Shown here piece after piece: positions 7,344 through 14,907 of a stretch of DNA of 32,509 nt. The DNA is from Bdellovibrio sp. (lineage in GTDB: Bacteria; Bdellovibrionota; Bdellovibrionia; Bdellovibrionales; Bdellovibrionaceae): NCBI GenBank assembly GCA_017745015.1, contig JAGIAF010000004.1, positions 1-32,509 of the forward strand. Direction: 5' to 3'. Both the position numbers and the translations under genes were made by a program. Position 1 is the stretch's first letter; each line of letters starts with the position of its first letter. The notes beneath the pieces are model-generated. The model did no database searches. It was not told where the DNA came from and was given only the letters and a program-made list of their open reading frames with translations.

Positions 7344-7598
7344 ATGAAGCTAGTATTGGCAGTGATGATGTTAGTGGGTAACTTTGCATTCGCGGCAGAC
7401 ATGGGTGATGTGATGTCACAGGGTAACAAGATGGTCGATCAAGCAAAGGCCAAAGCTCAAGACATCATGGCGGCCTGCAAAGAGGATAAGGTTAAGTACT
7501 GTGACAAGTACAATGAGATCGAAGCATTGAAGCAGTGCTTGAAGATGAATCAAGCAAACTTGTCTGCGGGTTGCAAAGCATCCATGGGTTTGAAATAG
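7344..7598 (+). CDS. Small secreted cysteine-rich repeat protein
   Basis: An 84-residue protein with a signal peptide, MKLVLAVMMLVGNFAFA, and a mature helical part of about 66 residues. The mature part reads ACKEDKVKYCDKYNEIEA and later LKQCLKMNQANLSAGCKA, a pattern that resembles the cysteine-rich repeat of the Golgi-protein-1 type (PF00839: C-x-D-x-x-x-x-C then CL-x(4-5)-N-x-x-LS-x-x-C). In bacteria such small proteins are periplasmic or secreted, of unknown role. AAGGAG precedes the ATG at good spacing. It faces a convergent gene 20 bases downstream, with no hairpin terminator in between. Confidence 0.85.
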   Translation: MKLVLAVMMLVGNFAFAADMGDVMSQGNKMVDQAKAKAQDIMAACKEDKVKYCDKYNEIEALKQCLKMNQANLSAGCKASMGLK

Positions 7599-7618
7599 TC
7601 GAAACGTATTTTTGTCTT

Positions 7619-8194
7619 TTAAGAGTTAGCGGCAACTTTTTGAGTGCTTCCGCGCAGACCTTTTTTCGTTTTCTTAATTTTCTTTACTGAAGCCGCCACT
7701 CTTTCTGGTGAAGATTTCTTTTTTGTAGAAGCTACAGCTTTTGGTTGTGAGCTCTTTGTCGCTTTTGCAACGATCGTTTTGATCTTCGATTCTTTCTTTG
7801 CGACCACAGGCGCAGACTTTTTCGTAACTACATCACTCTTTGAAGCCACACTACGTACTGCTTTTGGCTTTGGGAGTTTTTTGCTTTCCGTGCGTTGAGG
7901 AGGGTAAGCTTGCCAGCGACTTGCCACAGTTCTTTTCTTTGAAGTGACAGTCTCGTTGCTCTTTTTGCTCTTCAAGCGAACAACCATCGGAGCCGCAGCA
8001 ACTTTCGCAGATCCTGCTTTCAATTTGGATTTAGATTTCTTTTGTGAGTACTGGCTGGTGCCGACATTTTTAGATAGTTGAGAGTGAAGCTTCGATTGAC
8101 GAGTGAAGCCCGCGTCGATCTCGTGATTTAGATCAACGGCGAATGCGAGGTTGGGAACAATCGCAATTAGTATCAAGAAGATGCACTGTCTCAT
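7619..8194 (-). CDS. Exported lysine/alanine/serine-rich basic protein
   Basis: The start at 8194 is chosen because AAGGA lies just upstream and it begins with a signal peptide (MRQCIFLILIAIVPNLAFA). The upstream in-frame region lacks these features. The mature region of about 170 residues is low-complexity and very basic, with repeated KKS, VAKK, KPKAV and KKIKKTKKG patches resembling the tails of histone H1-like proteins. There are no cysteines in the mature part. Such proteins may bind nucleic acid, acidic polysaccharide or envelope polymers after export. No family can be named with confidence. Confidence 0.8.
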   Translation of the reverse strand: MRQCIFLILIAIVPNLAFAVDLNHEIDAGFTRQSKLHSQLSKNVGTSQYSQKKSKSKLKAGSAKVAAAPMVVRLKSKKSNETVTSKKRTVASRWQAYPPQRTESKKLPKPKAVRSVASKSDVVTKKSAPVVAKKESKIKTIVAKATKSSQPKAVASTKKKSSPERVAASVKKIKKTKKGLRGSTQKVAANS

Positions 8195-8301
8195 TATGAA
8201 TCCTTGGTGTAGACCATCCAATTTTGAAAGTGCAATCGCGATGCCGTCTATAAACAACTACCAGTGATTTGATTGAAAAATTCTGTGGAAGTTTGTGACA
8301 G

Positions 8302-8321
8302 TGTCTAAAACAAATTAGACA
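8302..8321. promoter_or_regulatory. Inverted repeat in a divergent intergenic region
   Basis: TGTCTAA (8302-8308) and TTAGACA (8315-8321) are perfect inverted arms separated by AACAAA. It lies in the 337-base gap (8195-8531) between two divergent genes for exported proteins, which otherwise shows no gene I can support. Candidate operator. Confidence 0.4.
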
Positions 8322-8531
8322 GTATAAGCATACATTTTCAGAGTGAGACTTGGACTCGCTGGTGTCAGGAAGTATCTCGTCAATCAAAGCTTCATTGTGA
8401 AACACCGCGCGAAGGTGCATTTTGACTCTTACAAACTGACCAGAGTGCTTTAGATTTCAATAGAGTTCCTTGAATCCTTGGCAAGGTCTTTGTATACCGA
8501 CCCAGCGTACGAACAGATGAAAGGAAATCAG

Positions 8532-8942
8532 ATGAGAAAATTTCTAGCAGCATTTGCAGTTCTCGCAATGGGTGCTTCCGCAGTAGCAGGTCCTCACCAC
8601 GGTCATGGCGGCGGTTATGGTCCGCGTCCATATCCACCACCACCTCCTCCACATCATGGCGGCCCTCATGGTGGCGGCAGCGACAGTAACGAAGTCGCGT
8701 CTATCTTGAGCGCATACACTGGCGTGCTAATGCTGACATCGGCAAGCATGTGTGCAAGTGATGCAGGCTGCGCTTACAAAGAGATTATCGTGGATTCAAA
8801 AGACGATGCTGCTTTGTACATCGCAACGGAAGGTGACGTGAAGGGCGTAAAACTCTCGCGCGCGTTGGAACTTCTTCGCGAGATGGATCCGGCAACACAA
8901 AGCTCAGATCTTGAGCTTGCGGAAGATATCATTAACTTCTAA
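8532..8942 (+). CDS. Secreted protein with a His/Gly/Pro-rich segment
   Basis: The start at 8532 has AAGGAAA just upstream and leads into a signal peptide, MRKFLAAFAVLAMGASAVAG, of a 136-residue protein. Directly after it comes a low-complexity stretch of about 30 residues made of His, Gly and Pro, including six prolines in a row and several HH and HG pairs. This could bind metal ions or be an extended spacer. The rest (SNEVASILSAYTGVLMLTSASMC onward) is a compact mostly helical domain with two cysteines and an acidic C-terminus. No family recognised. A terminator shared with the convergent outer-membrane gene follows. Confidence 0.85.
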   Translation: MRKFLAAFAVLAMGASAVAGPHHGHGGGYGPRPYPPPPPPHHGGPHGGGSDSNEVASILSAYTGVLMLTSASMCASDAGCAYKEIIVDSKDDAALYIATEGDVKGVKLSRALELLREMDPATQSSDLELAEDIINF

Positions 8943-8979
8943 GCGGCGGTAGCCGAGCAGAGCTGTAGCTGAAGCAGCA
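8943..8979 (+). repeat. Possible degenerate relative of the recA/flgF 3' element
   Basis: Directly after the stop codon, GCGGCGGTAGCCG matches the flgF-side element (GCGGCGGTAGTCG) with one difference, and GCTGAAGCAG matches the recA-side copy. The hairpin half of the element is missing, so the relationship is tentative. Confidence 0.4.
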
Positions 8980-8980
8980 T

Positions 8981-9012
8981 AAAAAAACCCGAGATGACCT
9001 CTCGGGTTTTTC
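8981..9012. terminator. Bidirectional rho-independent terminator
   Basis: A perfect 8-base stem (8987-8994 with 9000-9007), a 5-base loop, and A-rich and T-rich flanks on either side. It serves the secreted-protein gene on the left and the convergent outer-membrane gene on the right. Confidence 0.92.
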
Positions 9013-9040
9013 TTTGGCACCAAGTGCTTGGTTTTGATTT

Positions 9041-9931
9041 CTAGAACAAGAAGCGGCCAGTAAGACCTAGAAGAACGCCATTGTATTTATCAATATTCAA
9101 TTTGTCTTTGTTCAACATTGTCGCCAATGCAACATGCGGCAATAATTCTACATATTGATTTACAGCTACTCTGAGTGAGCCAGTAAGAGTTAGGAGCTCA
9201 GAACCACTGCTTGTGGTTGTGCCACCGTTATCGCTCACGCTTTGAGATGAATACATATGCAGGTAAGTAAGGTCCACATTGGGGTGGAAGTCGTTCTTGA
9301 ACTCAGTGAAAGCAGAAAGTGAGTATTTGTTACCGTGCTTAATCTTGCCTGAGTCACTAGTGTCGTTTAAATCATCAGTTTCAGAGTATTTACCTTCTTG
9401 ATTCATTTGGTATGAGCCAGAGAAGCCCCAATCAACGGCTTGCTCAGGGAATACTAAACCAACTTGTACCAGCAAAGCATTTTGACCGCTGGCTGCATTG
9501 TTGTCCTTGTCTCCGCTAGTGTCGATACTCACTTTCTCTTTATCCGGTGTTAAATTAAGAGCACCACGGACGAATAGAGTTGGTGTACCGAGATCAAAGT
9601 TGCCTTTGTAACCCAGTAAAATTGATTGAAGACCACTAGTTTTGATTGTTGAGCTTATATTTCCAAGTTCAGATTTTGATTTAGAACTCAGGGCTTGCAA
9701 TCCGAAACCAATGGCTTGAGTGTCAGTGAGGCCATAGAAGTATTCTGCGCCAATAGAGGCTCCTGTAGCATTTGTTTCAATGCCAGATTCAGTTTCAGCG
9801 CTCACAAAAATAAGATCAAGAGTCCCATTCACTTCGTTTTGAGAAGCTGCTGGATTTAAGTTTTGTTGAACCATTGTCACGGCCATCGCTGAGGACGTGA
9901 ATAAGCTTAAAAGCGCGAAAATCATTTTCAT
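9041..9931 (-). CDS. Outer-membrane beta-barrel protein, porin-like
   Basis: A 296-residue protein with a signal peptide (MKMIFALLSLFTSSAMA) and a chain of alternating polar/hydrophobic strands separated by Asp/Ser/Asn/Gly-rich loops, for example GLQSILLGYKGNF, TPTLFVRGALNL, NALLVQVGLVFPE, NKYSLSAFTEFK and VLLGLTGRFLF. It ends in phenylalanine, the usual C-terminal signal for barrel assembly by BAM. About 10-12 strands can be counted by eye. It probably sits in the outer membrane as a channel or structural barrel; no specific family or substrate can be given. AAGGAT precedes the start. Confidence 0.85.
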   Translation of the reverse strand: MKMIFALLSLFTSSAMAVTMVQQNLNPAASQNEVNGTLDLIFVSAETESGIETNATGASIGAEYFYGLTDTQAIGFGLQALSSKSKSELGNISSTIKTSGLQSILLGYKGNFDLGTPTLFVRGALNLTPDKEKVSIDTSGDKDNNAASGQNALLVQVGLVFPEQAVDWGFSGSYQMNQEGKYSETDDLNDTSDSGKIKHGNKYSLSAFTEFKNDFHPNVDLTYLHMYSSQSVSDNGGTTTSSGSELLTLTGSLRVAVNQYVELLPHVALATMLNKDKLNIDKYNGVLLGLTGRFLF

Positions 9932-10019
9932 ACGATAGTTATCCTTTTCTATTCTGGAACAACTATCTTTCTAGAGTTTGATTTCCTTGTGAAGAGAATT
10001 CTTTGTGAAAAAACAAACA

Positions 10020-10049
10020 AAAAAGCCCCGAAGATTCGGGGCTTTTTTT
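10020..10049 (-). terminator. Strong terminator after the lipoprotein gene
   Basis: The GCCCCGA/TCGGGGC stem (10025-10031 with 10036-10042) is flanked by A and T runs on both sides, so it works on either strand. By position it ends the minus-strand lipoprotein transcript. Confidence 0.92.
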
Positions 10050-10057
10050 AAACTCTC

Positions 10058-10600
10058 TTAGCGAGCGAAATTTCCGTAAATATAAACAGGGTCTTGAACC
10101 CAATTGCAAACCTGGAACGGCGGGTTATCATGGTCACCTTGATACCAACGGCATTCGCGACGTTGACGCATTTCGCGTAGGATTGAAAGACTCAGTTTGG
10201 TAACACCGTTCTTTTCTTTGAAGTCTACATACATACTGCGGCCTTGAACCATCAAGGAGCAACGACCCGAGTTGAAGGCAAACTCAACAGCATCGAGGTT
10301 GGGATTCGTTTTCTTTCCTGTGATGTAAACTTTCGTCAAATTTCCGAAAGAAGAAGCGCAGTTGTTATTTAGGATATCTGTGCCCATAGCATTGCGATAA
10401 GTAAGCACGGCTTTGGAACCTTCGAAGGTCAAGATCAATTCGCCAGGAATGCCATTGAAAGTTCCTTTGTAAATGCCTTCGTATTGTTTTGCTTTAGAAA
10501 GATATGCGTCTGGAACGCGACCGTTTTTTATATCAACAACTTTACAACCAGCGACTGCCAGCAGAGCCACGCCAGCCAAAAGAATCTTAGCAATTTTCAT
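10058..10600 (-). CDS. Predicted lipoprotein of unknown function
   Basis: The start at 10600 follows GGGAG and gives a lipoprotein signal, MKIAKILLAGVALLAVAGC, with a clear lipobox (AVAGC). The cysteine would be lipidated and the 160-residue mature protein anchored to a membrane facing the periplasm. The mature part begins with a short linker, then EGIYKGTFNGIPGELILTF, suggesting a small beta-rich domain, and ends with a Cys/Trp/Tyr-rich tail (ECRWYQGDHDN, CNWVQDPVYIYG). Four cysteines in the mature part may form disulfides. I do not recognise the family. Confidence 0.85.
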   Translation of the reverse strand: MKIAKILLAGVALLAVAGCKVVDIKNGRVPDAYLSKAKQYEGIYKGTFNGIPGELILTFEGSKAVLTYRNAMGTDILNNNCASSFGNLTKVYITGKKTNPNLDAVEFAFNSGRCSLMVQGRSMYVDFKEKNGVTKLSLSILREMRQRRECRWYQGDHDNPPFQVCNWVQDPVYIYGNFAR

Positions 10601-10652
10601 AAGTACTCCCGTGGCGGCTGTTAAATCATAGGCTCCGCGCCAGGGCAAAAGG

Positions 10653-10682
10653 AAAAAACAAAGGCGCCTATTTAGCGCCCTT
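10653..10682 (-). terminator. Probable terminator after the 10.7-11.1 kb gene
   Basis: Read on the minus strand, AAGGGCGC pairs with GCGCCTT, with one bulged base, and is followed by TTTGTTTTTT. It lies 10 bases beyond the stop of the minus-strand gene. Confidence 0.7.
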
Positions 10683-10691
10683 ATTTCTTAA

Positions 10692-11105
10692 CTAGCTTGC
10701 AATTTTCTTTTGGGAGGTCATATCCGCGACGGCCTGGCGTCGCATATAATCGTCATAAAGGGGATTTCCCAGGTGGTCCTCGTAAACCTCGGTCCATGAG
10801 GTATTTGCGGTGAAGACCACCGTGGCATAAAGTTCACGGCTGCCAAAAGAGAATCGCTTCTCGCGACCCGTGGCATCGACTCCACAGAAAGTGTCGTAGT
10901 CAGGGAACCGCGAGATAAATTCTTGAGTGCGATCGTGATTGGATCCCGACAGCATGTCATCAAGGAGATACTCGGTCTCTGATATCTTCGCGAAGTGGAA
11001 GATGGTGAAGTGACGGGAATTAAAATCCCCGAAGGTCACCGTCGATTTAATCTGACCGTATAACTCAAACGCATTTTTGGCTTTAAATACTTGTCCGATG
11101 TTCAT
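10692..11105 (-). CDS. Hypothetical protein, cytoplasmic
   Basis: A protein of about 137 residues from the ATG at 11105; an in-frame TTG at 11126 is an alternative start with no better ribosome site. There is no signal peptide. The sequence has a beta-rich look in its middle (TFGDFNSRHFTIFHFAKISETEYLLDDM) and a conserved-looking acidic/aromatic end (WTEVYEDHLGNPLYDDYMRR). No domain recognised. It could loosely resemble PilZ-like or other small beta domains, but no signature residues support that. It lies downstream of the metallopeptidase gene on the same strand with a 77-base gap. Confidence 0.7.
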   Translation of the reverse strand: MNIGQVFKAKNAFELYGQIKSTVTFGDFNSRHFTIFHFAKISETEYLLDDMLSGSNHDRTQEFISRFPDYDTFCGVDATGREKRFSFGSRELYATVVFTANTSWTEVYEDHLGNPLYDDYMRRQAVADMTSQKKIAS

Positions 11106-11182
11106 ACCAGACTTATCGGCTGCCAAGACTTGAGTCTAGAGTCGTATTTTAAATCCTTTAATTAATGTCAAAGTTGTCGACA

Positions 11183-13069
11183 TCAATAAGAGTAAGGCGC
11201 AATCCATTGAGTTCCCGCAGCGGTTTCAACGGACAGTCCCATGCCTTTATTGGATGGATCGGGTTTGAGTTCAACATCGTAGACCGGTGGCAGCTCATGG
11301 CGAATGAGGCAAGGGGTGGCTTTATTTCCCGCAAATACCAATTGCTGTTCACTGTCGATACCAATGCCTTTTCCAAACCAAGGATCGCGAACGCTTTTTT
11401 GAATGTGGCAAGTTTTTTCAAATTGGTGAGTGTCTATTTTAGTTGGAGCGACACTTGTGTCGAATGTTGAAACCTGCGCGAAAGTGAAGTCGCGAATATC
11501 GTGGCCCGCGAAAACTTTGAAATCATTTGTGTTGTAACCTTTAAGGTAGAGATCACCATTCTTTGTAAGTTGTACCTCAGTTTGTAGGCCCTGGAGATAT
11601 TTAACTGATTCGGGAACTTGAAACTCAATGGGTTTAAATGAGTAAGTTTGTGTGGAGTGGATATCGTCAATTTCTTGCAAGGTTACGGTTGCAACTTTTG
11701 CTTCACCACGACCATTCACAAGATAGAGATTGTCATAGGTAAGACCGCCGGTCCCATTCACCCAGCCGGAAGGATCTTGCATGTCTTCACGGAGAATGAA
11801 AGTTTGGCGATCTAGTTGGTGACCACTCAAATAGACTTGCCCTTGGTTGTTGAGGTAAGCGGTATCGCCATAGCTGGCAAGAAAGAAGCGCTTCCAAATA
11901 GTGTGGTTCTGTTTAGCAGAGTCGGTTTCCATATAAGGAAAGGGAGCTAAAATATAATCTAGTATTTCAGGACTAAACTTTACCCAATACATTTTCCCAT
12001 TGGTGTCTTGGGCGACAAAACGGCTGCGCCCAGACTCATTTGGCAAGGCGATTCGAGCGGCCTCGCTTACTTTGATGTCGTTATTGAAAATACTTTTGTA
12101 AAGAGGGCCCATACCTGAACGAGGAGTCCATGTCAGGAGGCGTTTCTTATTTGTGAAGAGCAAAATTCCAGAGTTACGAACAGAGAATTCAATTCGCTCT
12201 ACGAGTTCTGAGTGATCTTTGAAGGAAATTTCCAAGGGCAGAAGATCCTTGGTGAATGGATGAAGAATTTGAAGTTTATTATTCTTATCCAATGTGATCA
12301 ACATATCAGAGTGAGCAGAAAGAGATGCTGGCAACTCATTAAAGCGCGTGCCAAGTCCTCCTAAGGCCGAGCTCATAAGAAACTCGCGGTCTGCGGAATT
12401 CAGGCCAACTCCGAAAATTGCCAAGGCTGACTGGAAAATAACATTATAGGAATAGGCACCAGCATGCTCACCGACGTCAAAGGCAGCATCGCAGCCACCT
12501 CTAGTACGAGGAATGTCGCCACCAATACATTCGACGTGAATATTAGCTGTCTTTTCCGAGTGGCGAGCTTCATGGATCAGAGTCGCAATAGAGTCGAGCG
12601 GATCTTCCATCAGCATACCGCCGCCTAAGACAATCGTGCGATCTCCCAAGTTTTTCGCAAGAGCGTTTGTTTCAGACAAATCGAAGTACATTTTATCAAC
12701 TTGTTTTACGAGATATTCAAAAGGCTTCGTCAATTCCGCTTGAATAGTTGGCAACCAATTTGGCGGCGCTTGGAGGCGTGTCTTATCCATTAAAAGCAAG
12801 AGTTTACCTACGCCTGCAGTGATTTCAGTCGAACAACCTTGCGCTTTGTCAGGAAGGGTCAGGTGTAGACGTCTTTGAATGTCTTTGTACTGAGCCTTGT
12901 TTGGACAGGGCAAAGTCTTATAGTCATTTACACTTGCGGGTCCCTGTGATGGGCTCGTAGAGCTGAAATCAGAACTTTCAACAGAAGTATTTTGGTAGAG
13001 ACCCAAAGAGGCTCCAGCAATCGCTGTAAAAAGAAAGAGTGCGTAACTAGCGAGATCCGTTTTTTTCAT
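11183..13069 (-). CDS. Exported HExxH metallopeptidase-like protein with repetitive C-terminal half
   Basis: The 628-residue protein has an N-terminal hydrophobic segment (residues 8-25) acting as signal peptide or anchor. The N-terminal domain contains LIHEARHSE, an HExxH zinc-binding motif at residues 166-170, followed about 30 residues later by GEHAGAYSYN, where E201 is a candidate third ligand as in gluzincins. From about residue 255 it has irregular repeats of the type DKNNKLQIL, DTNGKMYWV, NNQGQVYLSG and TKNGDLYLKG, which suggest a beta-propeller of the RCC1 kind. Six cysteines near the ends suggest disulfides. The start overlaps the end of the upstream gene by 23 bases, implying translational coupling. 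A secreted protease or prey-wall enzyme is plausible but not shown. Confidence 0.82.
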   Translation of the reverse strand: MKKTDLASYALFLFTAIAGASLGLYQNTSVESSDFSSTSPSQGPASVNDYKTLPCPNKAQYKDIQRRLHLTLPDKAQGCSTEITAGVGKLLLLMDKTRLQAPPNWLPTIQAELTKPFEYLVKQVDKMYFDLSETNALAKNLGDRTIVLGGGMLMEDPLDSIATLIHEARHSEKTANIHVECIGGDIPRTRGGCDAAFDVGEHAGAYSYNVIFQSALAIFGVGLNSADREFLMSSALGGLGTRFNELPASLSAHSDMLITLDKNNKLQILHPFTKDLLPLEISFKDHSELVERIEFSVRNSGILLFTNKKRLLTWTPRSGMGPLYKSIFNNDIKVSEAARIALPNESGRSRFVAQDTNGKMYWVKFSPEILDYILAPFPYMETDSAKQNHTIWKRFFLASYGDTAYLNNQGQVYLSGHQLDRQTFILREDMQDPSGWVNGTGGLTYDNLYLVNGRGEAKVATVTLQEIDDIHSTQTYSFKPIEFQVPESVKYLQGLQTEVQLTKNGDLYLKGYNTNDFKVFAGHDIRDFTFAQVSTFDTSVAPTKIDTHQFEKTCHIQKSVRDPWFGKGIGIDSEQQLVFAGNKATPCLIRHELPPVYDVELKPDPSNKGMGLSVETAAGTQWIAPYSY

Positions 13070-13730
13070 TTAAGACCTCCATCAATAGTTCTGGCTCTGA
13101 CTTCATGGAAAGACGGACTACACGATTATCTAATGTCGCGTAGTATTTTGTGATCTCACCCGCAGGTAAAGATGACTTTAAATTTTGAAAGGCTTGGCGT
13201 TGAACCAACCAGTGCTCCCGGCGGTTTGCCAAAATACGTTTGTATATCTGAGCCAACTCTGTTGGGGGCACTGAGCTCGGAGAACGTCGTTGTCCTACTT
13301 GGGCAAGGGCCTTTAATACTCCAAGGCGTCCTGTAACTTCTACTTGAACGTTCGAAGTGTAGGGTGTGAAGAAGCGTTGTTCCACCGCTGCGCGAAGATC
13401 TGCAGACCATGGACTACGCAAAAGTTCGTGATCAGTAAAGAGGTGTTTAAAGAGTTTGGCGCCTTGTCCACTAGCCAGTGTGTTCGCAAAGGGCTGCTGA
13501 GTTGTTGAAGATGAAGGAGCTGGTTGAGTCGGCGTTACTGCGAATGTCGTCGCCGTTGAAGGTGGGGGAAAATCTTCTGTGATCTCTGAAGCAGTTTGAG
13601 GTTGTGGCAACCGCAAGAGGTGGCTTGTTGATTTCGGTGTGCCGCTGTAATTCCACGCTCGTCCAGCTAAATAAGCGAAAGCGAAGATCAAAATGAAAGG
13701 TACGACTTGTGGAGTTTTGAATTTCTTCAT
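13047..13730 (-). CDS. Membrane-anchored hypothetical protein coupled to the metallopeptidase gene
   Basis: The start at 13730 is preferred because GGAG lies 4 bases before it. The 227-residue protein has one transmembrane segment (VVPFILIFAFAYLAG), then a long Pro/Ser/Thr-rich linker (about residues 30-85), then a helical domain of about 130 residues with no recognised motif. The topology suggests a periplasmic domain on a flexible stalk. Its end overlaps the start of the metallopeptidase gene by 23 bases, so the two are probably made together and may work as a pair, for example as an anchor or chaperone for the peptidase. That pairing is inference. Confidence 0.8.
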   Translation of the reverse strand: MKKFKTPQVVPFILIFAFAYLAGRAWNYSGTPKSTSHLLRLPQPQTASEITEDFPPPSTATTFAVTPTQPAPSSSTTQQPFANTLASGQGAKLFKHLFTDHELLRSPWSADLRAAVEQRFFTPYTSNVQVEVTGRLGVLKALAQVGQRRSPSSVPPTELAQIYKRILANRREHWLVQRQAFQNLKSSLPAGEITKYYATLDNRVVRLSMKSEPELLMEVLNEKNGSR

Positions 13731-13800
13731 TTGCTCCGTATCGGAATTTTTCGAGAGCAACTGCAGGTCAGGACACTGGACCTTGGTGTAATTTGAGCAT

Positions 13801-13836
13801 AAAAAAACCCGCCTTCGGGGGAGGGCGGGTTTTTTA
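13801..13836 (-). terminator. Terminator, A/T-flanked GC stem
   Basis: ACCCGCC (13807-13813) pairs with GGCGGGT (13824-13830) around a 10-base loop, with an A run to the left and a T run to the right. It follows the end of the minus-strand gene at 13862 and could act in both directions. Confidence 0.85.
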
Positions 13837-13861
13837 AGTTACGGCTCTTAGAGCGACAAAA

Positions 13862-14146
13862 CTAGTTTTGTGCGCAAGTAGAGTAGCTGTAGCCTTTAGC
13901 GATGCAAGAGATCAATGCTGCATTTGATTCCAATTTGTGTTGGCAAAGAGCGATTGCAGAAGCGTAGTTCAAACCTGCATTGTTTTTGATGATTTCAGAA
14001 ACGTTACAAACTTTTTCAGAAGTACGGCACATATCAGCTGCAACTTCACGGTTACCTTGAGCTGCGCCAGCCATCATTTCAGATACGCAGTTAGCAGAAG
14101 CGAACATTGGAGCAGCGATAACAAGAGCGATTACTAGAGATTTCAT
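13862..14146 (-). CDS. Small secreted cysteine-containing protein
   Basis: A 94-residue protein with a signal peptide (MKSLVIALVIAAPMFASA) and a helical mature part carrying six cysteines (NCVSEMM, DMCRTSEKVCN, ALCQHK, LISCIAKGYSYSTCAQN). Even numbers of cysteines in small exported proteins point to disulfide pairing. AAAGGAT precedes the ATG at good spacing. Two overlapping palindromes lie 115-160 bases upstream and may control it. No family recognised. Confidence 0.82.
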   Translation of the reverse strand: MKSLVIALVIAAPMFASANCVSEMMAGAAQGNREVAADMCRTSEKVCNVSEIIKNNAGLNYASAIALCQHKLESNAALISCIAKGYSYSTCAQN

Positions 14147-14261
14147 TTTGGATCCTTTCGGTTTAAAAAAACATTAACTTCGATGGATGTAGAAATCTTC
14201 GATCTCGCTTTTTTAGTCAAGCGGGTGCTTGTTTAGTTTGTGCCTTTTCCTTCACCTATGC

Positions 14262-14304
14262 TGTGAACGTGACGTTCACAAGACTTGTGAAAAGCCCTGT
14301 GAAC
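14262..14304. promoter_or_regulatory. Cluster of overlapping palindromes, candidate operator
   Basis: TGTGAACGT-G-ACGTTCACA (14262-14280) is a perfect palindrome with 9-base arms. It overlaps a second perfect palindrome, TTCACAAG-A-CTTGTGAA (14275-14291), and a further half-site TGTGAAC follows at 14298-14304. They lie between the end of the peroxidase gene and the start of the small secreted gene, both on the minus strand. The spacing TGTGA-N9-TCACA differs from the N6 of CRP/FNR sites. Confidence 0.55.
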
Positions 14305-14321
14305 GGTGTTCTAAAAGGGGA

Positions 14322-14807
14322 TTAGCCAAGAGCTTTGATAATGTCTTCGGTGATCGCTTCAGGCTCTTCATTAGGAGCGTAGCGCTTGATAACCTGGCCA
14401 TCGCGACCAATCAAAAACTTCGTAAAGTTCCACTTAATCATCTCCGTGCCGAAGATGCCTGGTGCAGATTGCTTCAACCATTGATACACCGGAGAAGCAT
14501 CGCTGCCATTGACGTTGACCTTTGCCATCACGGGAAATTGCACACCGTAGTTCAAGCTGCAGAAGCTTTGGATTTCTTCGTTGCTGCCAGGCTCTTGGGC
14601 GCCAAATTGGTTGGATGGAAAACCCAAAACCACAAGGCCTTTGTCTTTGTATTTTTCGTAGAGTTCTTCGAGGCCCTTGTATTGCGGAGTGAAACCGCAC
14701 TTGCTGGCGACGTTAACTATCAAGATAACTTGGCCTTTGTATTTCTCGAGTGAAACGTCCTTGCCACTAGCATCTTTTACTACAAAAGAATGAATGTTCT
14801 GCTCCAT
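14322..14807 (-). CDS. Glutathione peroxidase family thiol peroxidase (cysteine type)
   Basis: A 161-residue cytoplasmic peroxidase of the GPx family. It reduces hydrogen or organic peroxides; bacterial members usually take electrons from thioredoxin rather than glutathione. The family signatures are present: VNVASKCGFT with the peroxidatic cysteine at residue 37 (cysteine in place of selenocysteine), LGFPSNQFG with Q67, and WNFTKFL with W126 and N127 completing the catalytic tetrad. C83 (SFCSLNYG) sits where the resolving cysteine of bacterial GPx enzymes is found. GAGGAGG precedes the start. No terminator hairpin with T-run is visible after it. Confidence 0.95.
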   Translation of the reverse strand: MEQNIHSFVVKDASGKDVSLEKYKGQVILIVNVASKCGFTPQYKGLEELYEKYKDKGLVVLGFPSNQFGAQEPGSNEEIQSFCSLNYGVQFPVMAKVNVNGSDASPVYQWLKQSAPGIFGTEMIKWNFTKFLIGRDGQVIKRYAPNEEPEAITEDIIKALG

Positions 14808-14891
14808 GAAAACCTCCTCAATGACAAGAGGGTAACGCTTCCATCTCGTTTTGAGAATATGAATTTTTCTACTCCGCAGCTTGTCTAAATA

Positions 14892-14899
14892 ACCGATAA
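14892..14899 (+). promoter_or_regulatory. ACCGATAA octamer, sigma-28-like -10 element
   Basis: This octamer begins exactly 16 bases before the start codon of the first tandem paralog. The same octamer begins exactly 16 bases before the start of the second (16389-16396). It resembles the FliA -10 GCCGATAA, but no good -35 is visible here. Confidence 0.35.
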
Positions 14900-14907
14900 G
14901 ATAAGTG

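Noticed and set aside
14229..14753. Plus-strand open frame of 174 codons
   Set aside because: It is antisense to the clearly identified glutathione peroxidase gene and has no protein-like features.
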